Below, one piece after another: positions 1 through 7,727 of a DNA stretch of 51,864 nucleotides. The notes under the pieces were generated by a model that ran no database searches, was not told where the DNA came from, and saw only the letters and a list, made by a program, of their open reading frames with translations. Every line of letters begins with the position of its first letter. Position 1 is the stretch's first letter. The translations under genes and the position numbers were made by a program. This DNA comes from JBAYJY01 sp041664945 (GTDB taxonomy: Bacteria; UBP15; UBA6099), in NCBI GenBank assembly GCA_041664945.1, contig JBAYJY010000011.1:1-51864 (forward strand), read 5' to 3'.

Positions 1-30
1 AAAGCTTTTAGGAAAGTTTGAAAACCTTTT
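1..30. repeat. dispersed A/T-rich repeat, copy 1
   Basis: This 30-bp segment recurs with two or three changes at 182-211. It contains AAAGCTTTT and GAAAACCTTTT. Its second half pairs with itself only in the 182-230 copy. Confidence 0.6.
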
Positions 31-49
31 GCCGGCCAGCCGGCTTTTT
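31..49 (+). terminator. short GC hairpin with T-run
   Basis: GCCGG and CCGGC pair around CCAG and are followed by five T. It looks like the intrinsic terminator of a gene lying left of the window. The stem is only 5 bp, so it is modest. Confidence 0.4.
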
Positions 50-181
50 ATTCGGGCCTCATTGATTTATATATGTTTAATATCACCATTCAAGCATCAT
101 TGCTTTTACCCAAATAGTTACCGGAGCTTCAATCTGCTACTCAGAAACAATATTTCGAGAGTAAATCCTGCGCCCCTTACT

Positions 182-230
182 AAAGCTTTTTGGAAAGTAT
201 GAAAACCTTTTTCTCGAAAAAGGTTTTCAT
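182..230. repeat. dispersed repeat copy 2 with perfect 14-bp hairpin
   Basis: Positions 182-211 repeat 1-30. Positions 199-212 and 217-230 form a perfect 14-bp inverted repeat around the loop CTCG. It lies about 140 bp upstream of the aminotransferase fusion gene and may be a bidirectional terminator or a small transposable repeat. The stretch 50-181 shows no gene or other structure. Confidence 0.65.
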
Positions 231-371
231 GATTTTCAATATTTTAGCATTCTATCACAAACCTGAATAACAGAGAATAAATAAATGCGGGGCGGGGGCT
301 TTTGTTTACCGGGTGGTTTAAATTTGCTATCATATTTGGAGTTTTATCAAACACGAGGAGGCAGGAAACAG

Positions 372-3300
372 TTGACTAAAAAACAGGCGGACTACGGCAC
401 GTACATCCGGCCGGCAATGTACGATTTGCTGAAGGCGCTCCGGCTTGACGTTAATTTCGACCGCGGCGCGGGCGATTATCTTTATTACACGAACGATAAA
501 GGCGAGGAAACCGCGGTGTTGGACCTCGCGGGCGGATTCGGGTCGACGATGCTGGGGCACAACAACCCGGAGATCACGGCCGTGATTCGCGACTGCGCTG
601 ACCGCGGGACGCCGATGCACTCGCAGGGCTCGGTGCGCGAATCCGCCGGGCGGCTCGCCGCGCGGCTCAACGAGATTTTCCCCGGAAAGGACAAACGCAT
701 AACGTTTTTCACCAACTCCGGGGCGGAGGCGGTGGAGTGCGCGCTCAAACACGCCGAACTCAACCGCATGAACAGGTTCCTGAAGATCGGCAAGACGCTG
801 TTTCGCAACTTCAACGAGGTTAAGGCGTACTACCGCATGCACAGCTCGATCAGGTTGCCGAAGGAGTACCGCGAGAAGGGTTTCGACGCGCTGCTCGGCG
901 ACATCATTCTCCAGACACGGATGCTCGAGGAGATGCCGCCGATAGTGATCTGCGCCGAGCGCTCGTTCCACGGCAAGACCAGCGGCGCGCTGCGCATCAC
1001 CGGCAACCCGCTTTACCGGGAGGCGTTCAGCCGCCTCAGCGGAATCGACGTCAGGTTTGTCGAGTTCAACAATATCGATGAAATGGAAAAAGCGATAAAG
1101 GACTGCTTCTTCACGATCAGGCGCCTTGAGGTGTCGGACAGCAACGTGAGGATAATCGAGGAAAAGCATCTGAACGTGGCGGCGGTGATAGTCGAGCCGA
1201 TACAGGGCGAAGGCGGCATACGGGTCGCCTCGCAGGCGTACATGGCCGGCATCGCGCGGCTGCGCGAGAAGTACGGCTTCGAGTGGATTCTGGACGAAAT
1301 CCAGTCGGGGATGGGCAGGACGGGCAAGTTCTTCGCGGTGGAGAATTACAGGATCGACATGGACGCGGTGGACTATATGCTGCTGTCGAAATCTCTCGGC
1401 GGCGGCACGCACAAGGTGGGCGCGATGATGGTTCGCGCGGAGATTCACGACGAGCGGTTCGGGCTGCTGCACACGTCGACGTTCGCCGAGGACCCGGTGT
1501 CGTCAGAGGTCGGGCTGAAGGCGCTCGAGATACTGACGCGCGACAGGAAGAAGCTGATCCGCGACGCCGGCGAAAAGGGCCGCTATTTTCTCGGCGAGCT
1601 CAACAAGCTCCAGCGCGAATATCCGAACATTATCAAGGAAGCGCGCGGCAAGGGGCTGATGATCGGGATCGAGTTCACGACGCTGCCCGACATCACGGCG
1701 CTGACGTTCGCGAGACTGGGCGCGCAGGGCGTGCTCGGGTCCGTGCTGTCCGGATACATGTTCCACGAGCATCACATACGCACCGCGCCGCCGCTCAATT
1801 CGCTGATTTCAAAAGCGCCCTCGAACATCATACGCATCGAACCGTCGGCGTACATTTCCAGGGAAGACATCAACCGCGTGATCGCCGCTCTGCGCCGCGT
1901 TTGCGAGATCATTCATAAATGCAACGGCTACGAGTTCACAAAGTTCGTCGTCGGCAAGGAAACGCCCGGCTCCGCGCACGAGATCGCGGACTTCAGGCAC
2001 ATCGACGCGCGGGCGCAGAAGCACGATCCGGAGTTCGACGAGTCGCGCCGCATGGCGTTCCTCATTCATCCGCTTGACATCAATCAGGTGGTCGAGGATT
2101 TCGACCCGTCGCTTCAGGGATTCACAAACGAGATCGACCCGGAGACCGGGCTCACCGAACGCGAGCGCTACTGGGACACGATCGTTCCGCTGCTCGACAG
2201 TTTCGTTTACCGGACGGTGAACGTGAAATCGCCGCGCACTGGCGACAAGGTGCGCGCGCACTTCATCGGCTTCCTGTACACGACGAAGCAGATGGTCGAG
2301 CTGCGCAAGCACGAGCCGCGTCGGCTGATCGACGGGGTGCAGAAGGCGGTCGACCTCGGCACGAGCGTCGGAGGCCAGATTTGCGGGCTGGGCGCGTTCA
2401 CGTCGATCGTCACGCACAACGGGACTGACCTCGACGACACGTTCATACGAATAACGAGCGGCAACTCGTACACGTCGGCGCTCGTGTGGCAGAGCCTGCT
2501 CAAGGCGGCTCAGTACATGGACATCAACCTCGGGAAGAGCACGGCGGCGATTGTCGGCGCGGCGGGCAACATCGGCAGCGTCACCGCCAGTTTGCTTTCC
2601 GAGGACATCCCCCGGCTGCTGCTGATCGGGCGCGCGAAAAAGGAAGCCGACGAGGAACTCTGCCGGGTCGCCTGCTCGATCTATTCGGACGCCGTCGACA
2701 TTCTGCGCATAACGCCGCCGGACAAGCTCAAGGGGCTTCCCGCCGCAATCGCGGCCGATCTCATGCTGCCCTACGCCGCGTTCATGTCCCGCGACTACCG
2801 CTTCAACGAACAGAAGATCAATGAATTTATCGCGACAAAATACAAGGGCAAAGATCAGAAGATCGCGACTCTCGTGAAGTCGATATTCTTCCAGCGGCCG
2901 GACTCAGACATCGGCGAGAAGATTTTTCAGGCCATCCGGCTCAAGCACGGCGAGGACCCGTATATCACGGTCACGACGGACATCAAAAAATATTTGCCGA
3001 AAGCGGACATCATCGTCTCGGCGGTCAGCGCCGACACATCGATCATAGACGTGAACTGGATCAAGTCCGGCGCGCTCGTGAACGACGTCAGTTTGCCGAC
3101 GAGCATCTCGAACGAGATTTACGAGAAGAGGCCGGACGTGCTGGCGATTCAGGGCGGCGTCGGCCATCTGCCCGAGTACATCGACCTCGGCATCCCCGGG
3201 CTCGCGATCGGGGCCACGCTCGGCTGCATGGCGGAGACTTTCATTCTCACCATGATGAACATGACCGAGAACTTCAGCTTCGGCGCGATCACCAAGCAGC

Positions 3301-3425
3301 AGGTTGTCAAAATCTGGGAGACGGGCAACATACTCGGATTCGGAATCGCGGCGATCAAGTACCGCAACAACCGGAAACTCACGCGCGAGGAAGTCGCCGA
3401 GATCAGGAAAAAAGCGAAGCGATAA
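372..3425 (+). CDS. class III aminotransferase fused to acyl-ACP-reductase-like dehydrogenase
   Basis: A two-domain protein of 1017 residues. Residues about 1-520 are a PLP fold-type I class III aminotransferase: the NSGAEAVE loop, an unusually long insert before SFHGKTSGAL, the LDEIQSGMGRTG motif and the PLP lysine K340 in SKSLGGG. Residues about 560-1017 resemble the long-chain acyl-ACP reductase family (COG5322) of cyanobacterial alkane synthesis. The shared features are GLGAFTSIV, TSGNSYTSALV, the nucleotide-binding GAAGNIGS at 729-736 and a tail with NFSFGAIT. A TTG start at 372 is chosen because GAGGAGG lies 10 bases before it; an upstream in-frame ATG at 285 lacks a site. Inference: reduction of an acyl thioester to an aldehyde and amination to an amine in one polypeptide, possibly for an amino lipid. 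The fold calls are firm; substrate and reaction are not. Confidence 0.8.
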   Translation: MTKKQADYGTYIRPAMYDLLKALRLDVNFDRGAGDYLYYTNDKGEETAVLDLAGGFGSTMLGHNNPEITAVIRDCADRGTPMHSQGSVRESAGRLAARLNEIFPGKDKRITFFTNSGAEAVECALKHAELNRMNRFLKIGKTLFRNFNEVKAYYRMHSSIRLPKEYREKGFDALLGDIILQTRMLEEMPPIVICAERSFHGKTSGALRITGNPLYREAFSRLSGIDVRFVEFNNIDEMEKAIKDCFFTIRRLEVSDSNVRIIEEKHLNVAAVIVEPIQGEGGIRVASQAYMAGIARLREKYGFEWILDEIQSGMGRTGKFFAVENYRIDMDAVDYMLLSKSLGGGTHKVGAMMVRAEIHDERFGLLHTSTFAEDPVSSEVGLKALEILTRDRKKLIRDAGEKGRYFLGELNKLQREYPNIIKEARGKGLMIGIEFTTLPDITALTFARLGAQGVLGSVLSGYMFHEHHIRTAPPLNSLISKAPSNIIRIEPSAYISREDINRVIAALRRVCEIIHKCNGYEFTKFVVGKETPGSAHEIADFRHIDARAQKHDPEFDESRRMAFLIHPLDINQVVEDFDPSLQGFTNEIDPETGLTERERYWDTIVPLLDSFVYRTVNVKSPRTGDKVRAHFIGFLYTTKQMVELRKHEPRRLIDGVQKAVDLGTSVGGQICGLGAFTSIVTHNGTDLDDTFIRITSGNSYTSALVWQSLLKAAQYMDINLGKSTAAIVGAAGNIGSVTASLLSEDIPRLLLIGRAKKEADEELCRVACSIYSDAVDILRITPPDKLKGLPAAIAADLMLPYAAFMSRDYRFNEQKINEFIATKYKGKDQKIATLVKSIFFQRPDSDIGEKIFQAIRLKHGEDPYITVTTDIKKYLPKADIIVSAVSADTSIIDVNWIKSGALVNDVSLPTSISNEIYEKRPDVLAIQGGVGHLPEYIDLGIPGLAIGATLGCMAETFILTMMNMTENFSFGAITKQQVVKIWETGNILGFGIAAIKYRNNRKLTREEVAEIRKKAKR

Positions 3426-3511
3426 ACCGGCGAACGGCGGCGAGAAGCCGGAACGTTCCGCTAAAGCGGTTTGGCAGGTCCGAAACGGGAAGTTTCGGGA
3501 GAGCGGCCTGA

Positions 3512-3544
3512 GGGAAACCTTTCTTCGGAAATTTCAGGTTTCCC
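3512..3544 (+). terminator. hairpin downstream of fusion gene
   Basis: A 9-bp perfect stem (GGGAAACCT with AGGTTTCCC) surrounds a 15-nt loop. No good T-run follows, so it may be a processing or Rho-linked structure rather than a classical terminator. Confidence 0.35.
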
Positions 3545-3558
3545 GCGCGGAGCGCTTT

Positions 3559-3588
3559 GGATTGCGGTGGCTCGACACCGCTTTGGCA
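3559..3588 (+). repeat. GGATT-stem-loop repeat, copy 1
   Basis: GGATT is followed by a hairpin GCGGTG-GCTCGA-CACCGC and then TTTGG. Related copies with altered but still pairing stems occur at 42286-42312 and, inverted, at 42371-42398. Confidence 0.6.
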
Positions 3589-3673
3589 TATAACTCACGC
3601 AGGAGGCGTTACGATAATCAAACTGTCAAATCTCCAATTTCAGACCTGACACCGAATATGAGAATACCTCGCT

Positions 3674-4111
3674 TTACACCTTGTCATCCGGCTTCAATTC
3701 TACAATTTCTGTCTGGATTCGTTTTCTATCAAATAATTTTGATTTCTTTATTGATTTGATCAAATATCTATGAAACAGCCCTATAGATATTCCGGCAGAA
3801 AGATTCAGAGCCATATCCATAATTAATTTAGAAGTTGAATACGTACGAAAAATATAATCCGAACAATCTATAATCCATATCAAACTATACAAAATTGAAA
3901 TTAATATACCTATAAGAAGTTGATTTTCTCTTATAATAATCGCTGCGATAAAAACTGCTATTACTATTGGCAAGACTTTTTGGAGTTCCATAACTGCTTT
4001 TAATATATTTAAATCGCACCAATAGGCAACTCCGATGCCGCAGATACATCCTATAAAGCACTTAGATATTCTTATCAATGCTTTCATTTGACGATTTAAC
4101 TGATTATCCAT
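3674..4111 (-). CDS. small AT-rich membrane protein
   Basis: A 145-residue protein with no recognised family. It has three or four hydrophobic segments: around residues 15-32 (ISKCFIGCICGIGVAYW), 43-62, 64-82 and a weaker one near 100-112. A basic, charged tail follows (KSIKKSKLFDRKRIQ). It is far more AT-rich than the surrounding genes. The ATG at 4111 has no clear ribosome binding site. A promoter-bearing repeat lies just upstream at 4138-4193. It is the last of three unrelated membrane proteins in a row on this strand, which suggests a recently acquired accessory island. No function is assigned. Confidence 0.7.
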   Translation of the reverse strand: MDNQLNRQMKALIRISKCFIGCICGIGVAYWCDLNILKAVMELQKVLPIVIAVFIAAIIIRENQLLIGILISILYSLIWIIDCSDYIFRTYSTSKLIMDMALNLSAGISIGLFHRYLIKSIKKSKLFDRKRIQTEIVELKPDDKV

Positions 4112-4137
4112 AAATTAGTCTACTAATACACCTTCAA

Positions 4138-4193
4138 ATCTTACCACATACTCACCTCAGTCTAAAACTTTCTTCACCGCTTCGATAATCTCA
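4138..4193 (-). promoter_or_regulatory. promoter-bearing repeat, copy 1
   Basis: Read on the minus strand: a conserved GAGATTATCGAAGCGGTGA segment (4174-4192), a -35 TAGACT (4159-4164), a 15-nt spacer ending TGG and a -10 TAAGAT (4138-4143). It ends 27 bp before the start of the 3674-4111 gene. Its -35 is the weakest of the copies. Confidence 0.5.
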
Positions 4194-4215
4194 CGCTCTC
4201 AATATTCCTAGAATC

Positions 4216-4632
4216 TTATTTTATCAATTGATATTTTTTTAGTTGTTCTTTTGTTTTTATATTAGACGGCAAAATGCCATTTAAACTAAAACTTATCCAA
4301 AATATTAATTTCTTTTTTGTATTTCTTGAGGTTATAATAAAAATTGTACACCCTAGAAAGGGCAAATCATAATATTTAAGAGATGTGATTGTATTATAAT
4401 ATACTAAATTTTGTTTGCGTGTAATTAAATAATATAATGTAAAATACTCGTCGTTAAAACTCATGCCGAAAATATAATATTTATAAAATAATAAAATTGA
4501 TGAGATTAATAAAATAGGAAATATTATTTCAATATATTCTCCTGTTATTAATTGAGCAATAATAATAAATAATCCTGTAGGAATAAACAATATAAATATA
4601 ATTAGATGATAATAATAAAAATATTTAATCAT
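4216..4632 (-). CDS. small AT-rich membrane protein, PH-like tail
   Basis: A 138-residue protein with two strongly hydrophobic N-terminal segments, at about residues 8-28 and 33-50. A mostly beta-type soluble part follows, with alternating patterns such as FTLYYLITRKQNLVYYNTITSLKYYDL. This layout is like small bacterial proteins with two helices and a PH-like (bPH/YdbT-type) domain; that is a guess from the pattern. AAAGGAAATAA precedes the ATG. Base composition is strongly AT-biased, as for its two neighbours, with which it shares a repeated upstream promoter element. Confidence 0.65.
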   Translation of the reverse strand: MIKYFYYYHLIIFILFIPTGLFIIIAQLITGEYIEIIFPILLISSILLFYKYYIFGMSFNDEYFTLYYLITRKQNLVYYNTITSLKYYDLPFLGCTIFIITSRNTKKKLIFWISFSLNGILPSNIKTKEQLKKYQLIK

Positions 4633-4713
4633 TATAATGGTTTATTTCCTTTATTTGTTACCATTGTAATACAAAAAATCATATTCATTTACCTTACCGC
4701 ATCTCTATGCCCA

Positions 4714-4746
4714 ATCATATCACATTCTCTTCTCTGTCAACAACTG
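4714..4746 (-). promoter_or_regulatory. promoter-bearing repeat, partial copy
   Basis: A 33-bp exact duplicate of 4810-4842. On the minus strand it gives a perfect -35 TTGACA (4735-4740), a 15-nt spacer, an extended TGA and -10 TATGAT (4714-4719), about 80 bp upstream of the 4216-4632 gene. Confidence 0.6.
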
Positions 4747-4809
4747 CGCAATTCCGCAATTCGGGGGATATCTTACTTAATTATCTCCTCTCCGAATTCG
4801 CACGTCTCT

Positions 4810-4865
4810 ATCATATCACATTCTCTTCTCTGTCAACAACTGTCATCACCGCTCCGGTAATCTCA
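4810..4865 (-). promoter_or_regulatory. promoter-bearing repeat, copy 2
   Basis: On the minus strand it holds GAGATTACCGGAGCGGTGA (4846-4864), -35 TTGACA (4831-4836), a 15-nt spacer and -10 TATGAT with TGA in front. With the partial copy at 4714-4746 it fills most of the 341-bp gap 4633-4973, which carries no convincing gene. Confidence 0.6.
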
Positions 4866-4973
4866 ACTCTCGATGATCTGCTCCGTGAACTCTTGCCGGG
4901 GAATGTGTATCCAGAGTTGGGTGAAGGCTCAAACCCGAAGTCGCACGAACTGACCCGTCTTGTGTATGATAGT

Positions 4974-5354
4974 TTAACGATTTCGTCTTTTTGTTCGTTT
5001 ATGAGCAGGCTGTTGATTTGCTGCTTGTCTTTTTTCATAGGCATATTTCTTTGCTTGAAAACCGTATTTATTAGATGTTTTTCTTTTAATAGTAATAGGT
5101 GTTGGTGAAAACAGAATAATAAGTGATGATAGGAAAACTATGCTTCCAACGTGGTCGTAGATAAATGATACAAGGACTGCTAATCCCCAAGTGGTCTTGA
5201 GTATTGATAGGAAAACAATTGAAAAAAATGCGCCATACAGGATTCGCCAGAAATCTGCCACTATCACCCATCCAATAATACCTACAACAAGCGGTGAAAT
5301 AAAAATCAGAGCATCGACAACAAGAAAATATATGACAATGCCAGCATATTCCAT
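4974..5354 (-). CDS. small AT-rich membrane protein with basic tail
   Basis: A 126-residue protein with hydrophobic segments at about residues 4-30, 34-52, 55-70 and 72-84. It ends in a long positively charged tail rich in K, R and Q (AYEKRQAANQQPAHKRTKRRNR). The positive-inside rule would put the tail in the cytoplasm. AAAGGATAACT precedes the ATG at 5354, which is preferred over an upstream frame start. No family is recognised. It is the first gene of the three-gene AT-rich island and has a promoter repeat 46 bp upstream. Confidence 0.65.
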   Translation of the reverse strand: MEYAGIVIYFLVVDALIFISPLVVGIIGWVIVADFWRILYGAFFSIVFLSILKTTWGLAVLVSFIYDHVGSIVFLSSLIILFSPTPITIKRKTSNKYGFQAKKYAYEKRQAANQQPAHKRTKRRNR

Positions 5355-5399
5355 ACTTAGTTATCCTTTGTCTTTTATAAGACATTTTCTTGTTTCACA

Positions 5400-5454
5400 A
5401 GCATACCACATACTCCCCTCTGTCATCAATGTCTTCATCGCTTCGGTGATCTCT
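5400..5454 (-). promoter_or_regulatory. promoter-bearing repeat, copy 3
   Basis: Minus strand: GAGATCACCGAAGCGATGA (5435-5453), -35 ATGACA (5421-5426), a 15-nt spacer with the extended TGG and -10 TATGCT (5400-5405). It precedes the 4974-5354 gene. Confidence 0.55.
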
Positions 5455-5500
5455 CACGGTATTCTTCTCCCGGCTCGACTGAGCGTCCTCGCTCAAAAAG

Positions 5501-5539
5501 CAGGGACAGGCAGTGTAAATATCCCTGTCCCTGTTTTTT
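5501..5539. terminator. bidirectional intrinsic terminator
   Basis: A perfect 10-bp stem (CAGGGACAGG with CCTGTCCCTG) has a 13-nt loop, six T on the plus side and five A before it, so it serves both directions. It separates the methyltransferase (5572-6315, minus) from the AT-rich island. Confidence 0.8.
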
Positions 5540-5571
5540 CGGAAACCGTATGAATAAATATGAGTCGCTAT

Positions 5572-6315
5572 TTACGTTTTTTTGCCTATGATGACGGGTT
5601 GAAAGTATTTGTTGTCGATTCGCATAACGCCGGAGAAGCCGGCTTGCGACATGAGGCTGATTAGCTTATCCGTTCCGATGGCATAGTATTTTGTTTTGAA
5701 GACACGCGTATCGCATTCGATGTCCCCGGCGTCTTCCGCGATGTAAAGGGACATGTCGTAGATGTCGCCTTCGAAATTCCAGATTTGAAAGATCGTGTAT
5801 TTTGCGCCGTCCTCCTCGTGCGGGTCGTAAGGCTTCACGACGGTTCCGGTTTTAATTTCCCTGTCGTAGTCGCGAACGGAAATGAGAACGCCGCCGCCGG
5901 GCCGGACGCAGGAGTAGAACCGGCGGAACGCGGTCAGAATGTCGTCGTCCGTAAGCAGGTGGGGGACGGAGTTGTCGCATGAGATTACGAGATCGAAGTC
6001 GCAGTCGCGCGCGTCGCGCATGTCTGCGACGGAGAAGTCGATTTTCAGGCCGCGTTTTTCGGTTTCCGATTTTGCGCGCGCGATCGCGCCCGCGGAAGGG
6101 TCGGAAGCTGTCAGGTTGTAACCGAGCGCGGAAAGGCCGAGCGCCTGCGTGCCGATGCCGCAGGAAACATCAAGGATGTCTTTGACGCCGGCGCCCCAGT
6201 TCTCTTTGATAATGGCGTCGAGCGCGGCGGCCTGATCGACGACGCTTTTCTCCCAGTCGCGGCAAATCATGTGATAGAAGGGCGCGAGGTCATCGTAGAA
6301 GTCGTTTGCAGGCAT
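5572..6315 (-). CDS. class I SAM-dependent methyltransferase
   Basis: A 247-residue protein with a Rossmann methyltransferase core. Motif I is LDVSCGIGTQALGL (about residues 48-61), the acidic loop is ASDPS, motif II is FSVADMRD, and FDLVISCDNSVPHLL and VRPGGGVLISVRDYD follow. The C-terminal beta-rich part (residues 160-245) with KTKYYAIGTDKLISLMSQAGF resembles glycine/sarcosine N-methyltransferase-like small-molecule enzymes. The nearby corrinoid demethylation operon might consume N-methyl compounds, but a link is speculative. It stands alone, is transcribed away from the PhnD-like gene and is followed by a strong terminator. The substrate is unknown. Confidence 0.85.
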   Translation of the reverse strand: MPANDFYDDLAPFYHMICRDWEKSVVDQAAALDAIIKENWGAGVKDILDVSCGIGTQALGLSALGYNLTASDPSAGAIARAKSETEKRGLKIDFSVADMRDARDCDFDLVISCDNSVPHLLTDDDILTAFRRFYSCVRPGGGVLISVRDYDREIKTGTVVKPYDPHEEDGAKYTIFQIWNFEGDIYDMSLYIAEDAGDIECDTRVFKTKYYAIGTDKLISLMSQAGFSGVMRIDNKYFQPVIIGKKT

Positions 6316-6397
6316 GGCATTGTAAGTCTACAACGAACGGAAGCGCCGGGCAATTGGAACGCTGTTTAAAACAATAACGGCGCCGGGGCCGTTGAAT

Positions 6398-6426
6398 TTG
6401 ACAGGCATCGGCGGCAAGGCTAATCT
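6398..6426 (+). promoter_or_regulatory. sigma70-type promoter
   Basis: TTGACA, a 17-nt spacer and TAATCT, about 65 bp upstream of the GTG start at 6493. Confidence 0.5.
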
Positions 6427-6492
6427 TTTCATAGAGGGACCACCACGGGAATACAGCATAGCGGAAACGGAAGTTTCGAAGGGAGAGCGATT

Positions 6493-7587
6493 GTGAGAGC
6501 GCGCCGGGCATTGAGGTTTGCGGCGATGATCGTAGCGGTCGCCGCATGCGCGCGCCTGCTGAACGCGGCCGGTAGCTCAGGTTCCACGGCGACGATCGAG
6601 ACGGAGCGCGCGAAGCTGCTTTTCATAGCGCCGACGTTCAACATTCAGGGCGCGGGCATGTCGATCGACGCGATCAAGCAGATAGGCGAGAGGCTGATCG
6701 GGATGCTGAGGAACAAGATCGGGATCGAGGTCGAGTATGAAATGGCCGGCGGGCCCAATATGGATCAGGACGCGGCGATGAGCCTCGCGCTGGAGCGGAT
6801 GCGCAAGGGAGGCGACCTGTCGTGGACGGACTACCCGCACTATGAGAGCGCGTTGAAGGAAGGCATTCCGATAGGGATTATCTCTCTGATGGAGATAGGC
6901 GGCAGCATAGTTTACAAGAACTGTTTTTACGCGCTGAGGAACTCGCCGTATAAGAAGGCGGCTGACCTGCGCGGCCTTCGGACGGCGGGCGGACCGACGC
7001 TCGACTGGGTCGGAATGCGCGCGTTGCTGTACGCCAACCACATAGACGAGAAGCCGGACGAATTCTTCAGCGACATGGCGCCGATGTCCTCGTTTTTCGC
7101 GACTCTGAACGGGGTGTTGCTGAAGCGGATAGACGTCGTCATGATGTCCGAACCGGCGTTCAAGGTATTGAAAAAAAACAACCCGAATTATGAGAAGATC
7201 GCGCCGGTGTTATGCGCCGAAGTGTCGCCGAACGCGTACATACCGATCTACCGGAAGGGGCTGGATCCGAAGATACTCGAGGCGCTGCGGACGCTGCTTG
7301 CGGACGCGCATGAGGACAGGGACATGGGCTTTGTGCGGCCGTTCATGGAGGCGGCGGACGTCAGGTTCGTGGAGCCGGACGAAGATGCGCTTAAGCAAAT
7401 CGGAGCTCTCTACAGGCAGGCGGAGGAGCGCGGCTGGACTAAGGAAGCGAAACGGTATCAGGCGACTTACAAGGCGGTAAACGCGAAGAAATCGCGCCAA
7501 AAATGCCGCGATAACTGCAAGGGAAGCTCGCCGGAATCGATAAAATACTGCATATCGAAATGCGACGAAAAATTCAAATTGAAATAG
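6493..7587 (+). CDS. PhnD-like periplasmic binding protein with cysteine tail
   Basis: A 364-residue exported protein. The signal segment is residues 1-26 (ALRFAAMIVAVAACARLLNA). The body follows the phosphonate/phosphite/TAXI-like binding-protein fold (PF12974/NMT1 type): DLSWTDYPHY, KKAADLRGLRTAGG at about 155-168, and ALLYANHI and RIDVVMMSEPAFKVL further on. These proteins normally deliver a ligand to an ABC or TRAP permease, but none is encoded here. The last 25 residues are unusual: two CX3C pairs (CRDNC and CISKC) ten residues apart in a lysine-rich tail, as in helical-hairpin twin-CX3C proteins. The GTG start is supported by GGGAGAG seven bases before it. The ligand is unknown. Confidence 0.7.
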   Translation: MRARRALRFAAMIVAVAACARLLNAAGSSGSTATIETERAKLLFIAPTFNIQGAGMSIDAIKQIGERLIGMLRNKIGIEVEYEMAGGPNMDQDAAMSLALERMRKGGDLSWTDYPHYESALKEGIPIGIISLMEIGGSIVYKNCFYALRNSPYKKAADLRGLRTAGGPTLDWVGMRALLYANHIDEKPDEFFSDMAPMSSFFATLNGVLLKRIDVVMMSEPAFKVLKKNNPNYEKIAPVLCAEVSPNAYIPIYRKGLDPKILEALRTLLADAHEDRDMGFVRPFMEAADVRFVEPDEDALKQIGALYRQAEERGWTKEAKRYQATYKAVNAKKSRQKCRDNCKGSSPESIKYCISKCDEKFKLK

Positions 7588-7635
7588 GCGGCAGGAGATG
7601 TTTTCCGAGGCATCTTTATCGGGAATGATGTGGTT

Positions 7636-7664
7636 TTGCGTTCGCGCGCGTCTTATGTTATTAT
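7636..7664 (+). promoter_or_regulatory. sigma70-type promoter with extended -10
   Basis: TTGCGT, a 17-nt spacer and TATTAT, with TGT directly before the -10. It lies 64 bp upstream of the aminotransferase start at 7728. Confidence 0.5.
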
Positions 7665-7727
7665 CTCTCCAATAATTATGGACTGGATTTGAAACTATAA
7701 AAACGGACAGCAAGCGAGGCGTTGGTT

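Noticed and set aside
330..1472. Long minus-strand frame opposite the fusion gene (and similar ones at 9230-10633, 13582-15198, 30245-31987, 34988-36712)
   Set aside because: GC-rich genes give long antisense frames. These are rich in Arg, His and Val, have no ribosome sites and no recognisable domains.
3304..3759. Plus-strand frame running past the end of the fusion gene
   Set aside because: Its first 120 bases overlap a well-supported gene in another frame and the rest crosses hairpin repeats.
4811..5044. 77-residue minus-strand frame
   Set aside because: It overlaps the end of the 126-residue gene and runs into a promoter repeat; composition is not gene-like.
4138..5454. Integron attC sites between cassette-like genes
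   Set aside because: The repeats lack the GTTRRRY/RYYYAAC core sites and are better explained by -35/-10 promoter sequences.
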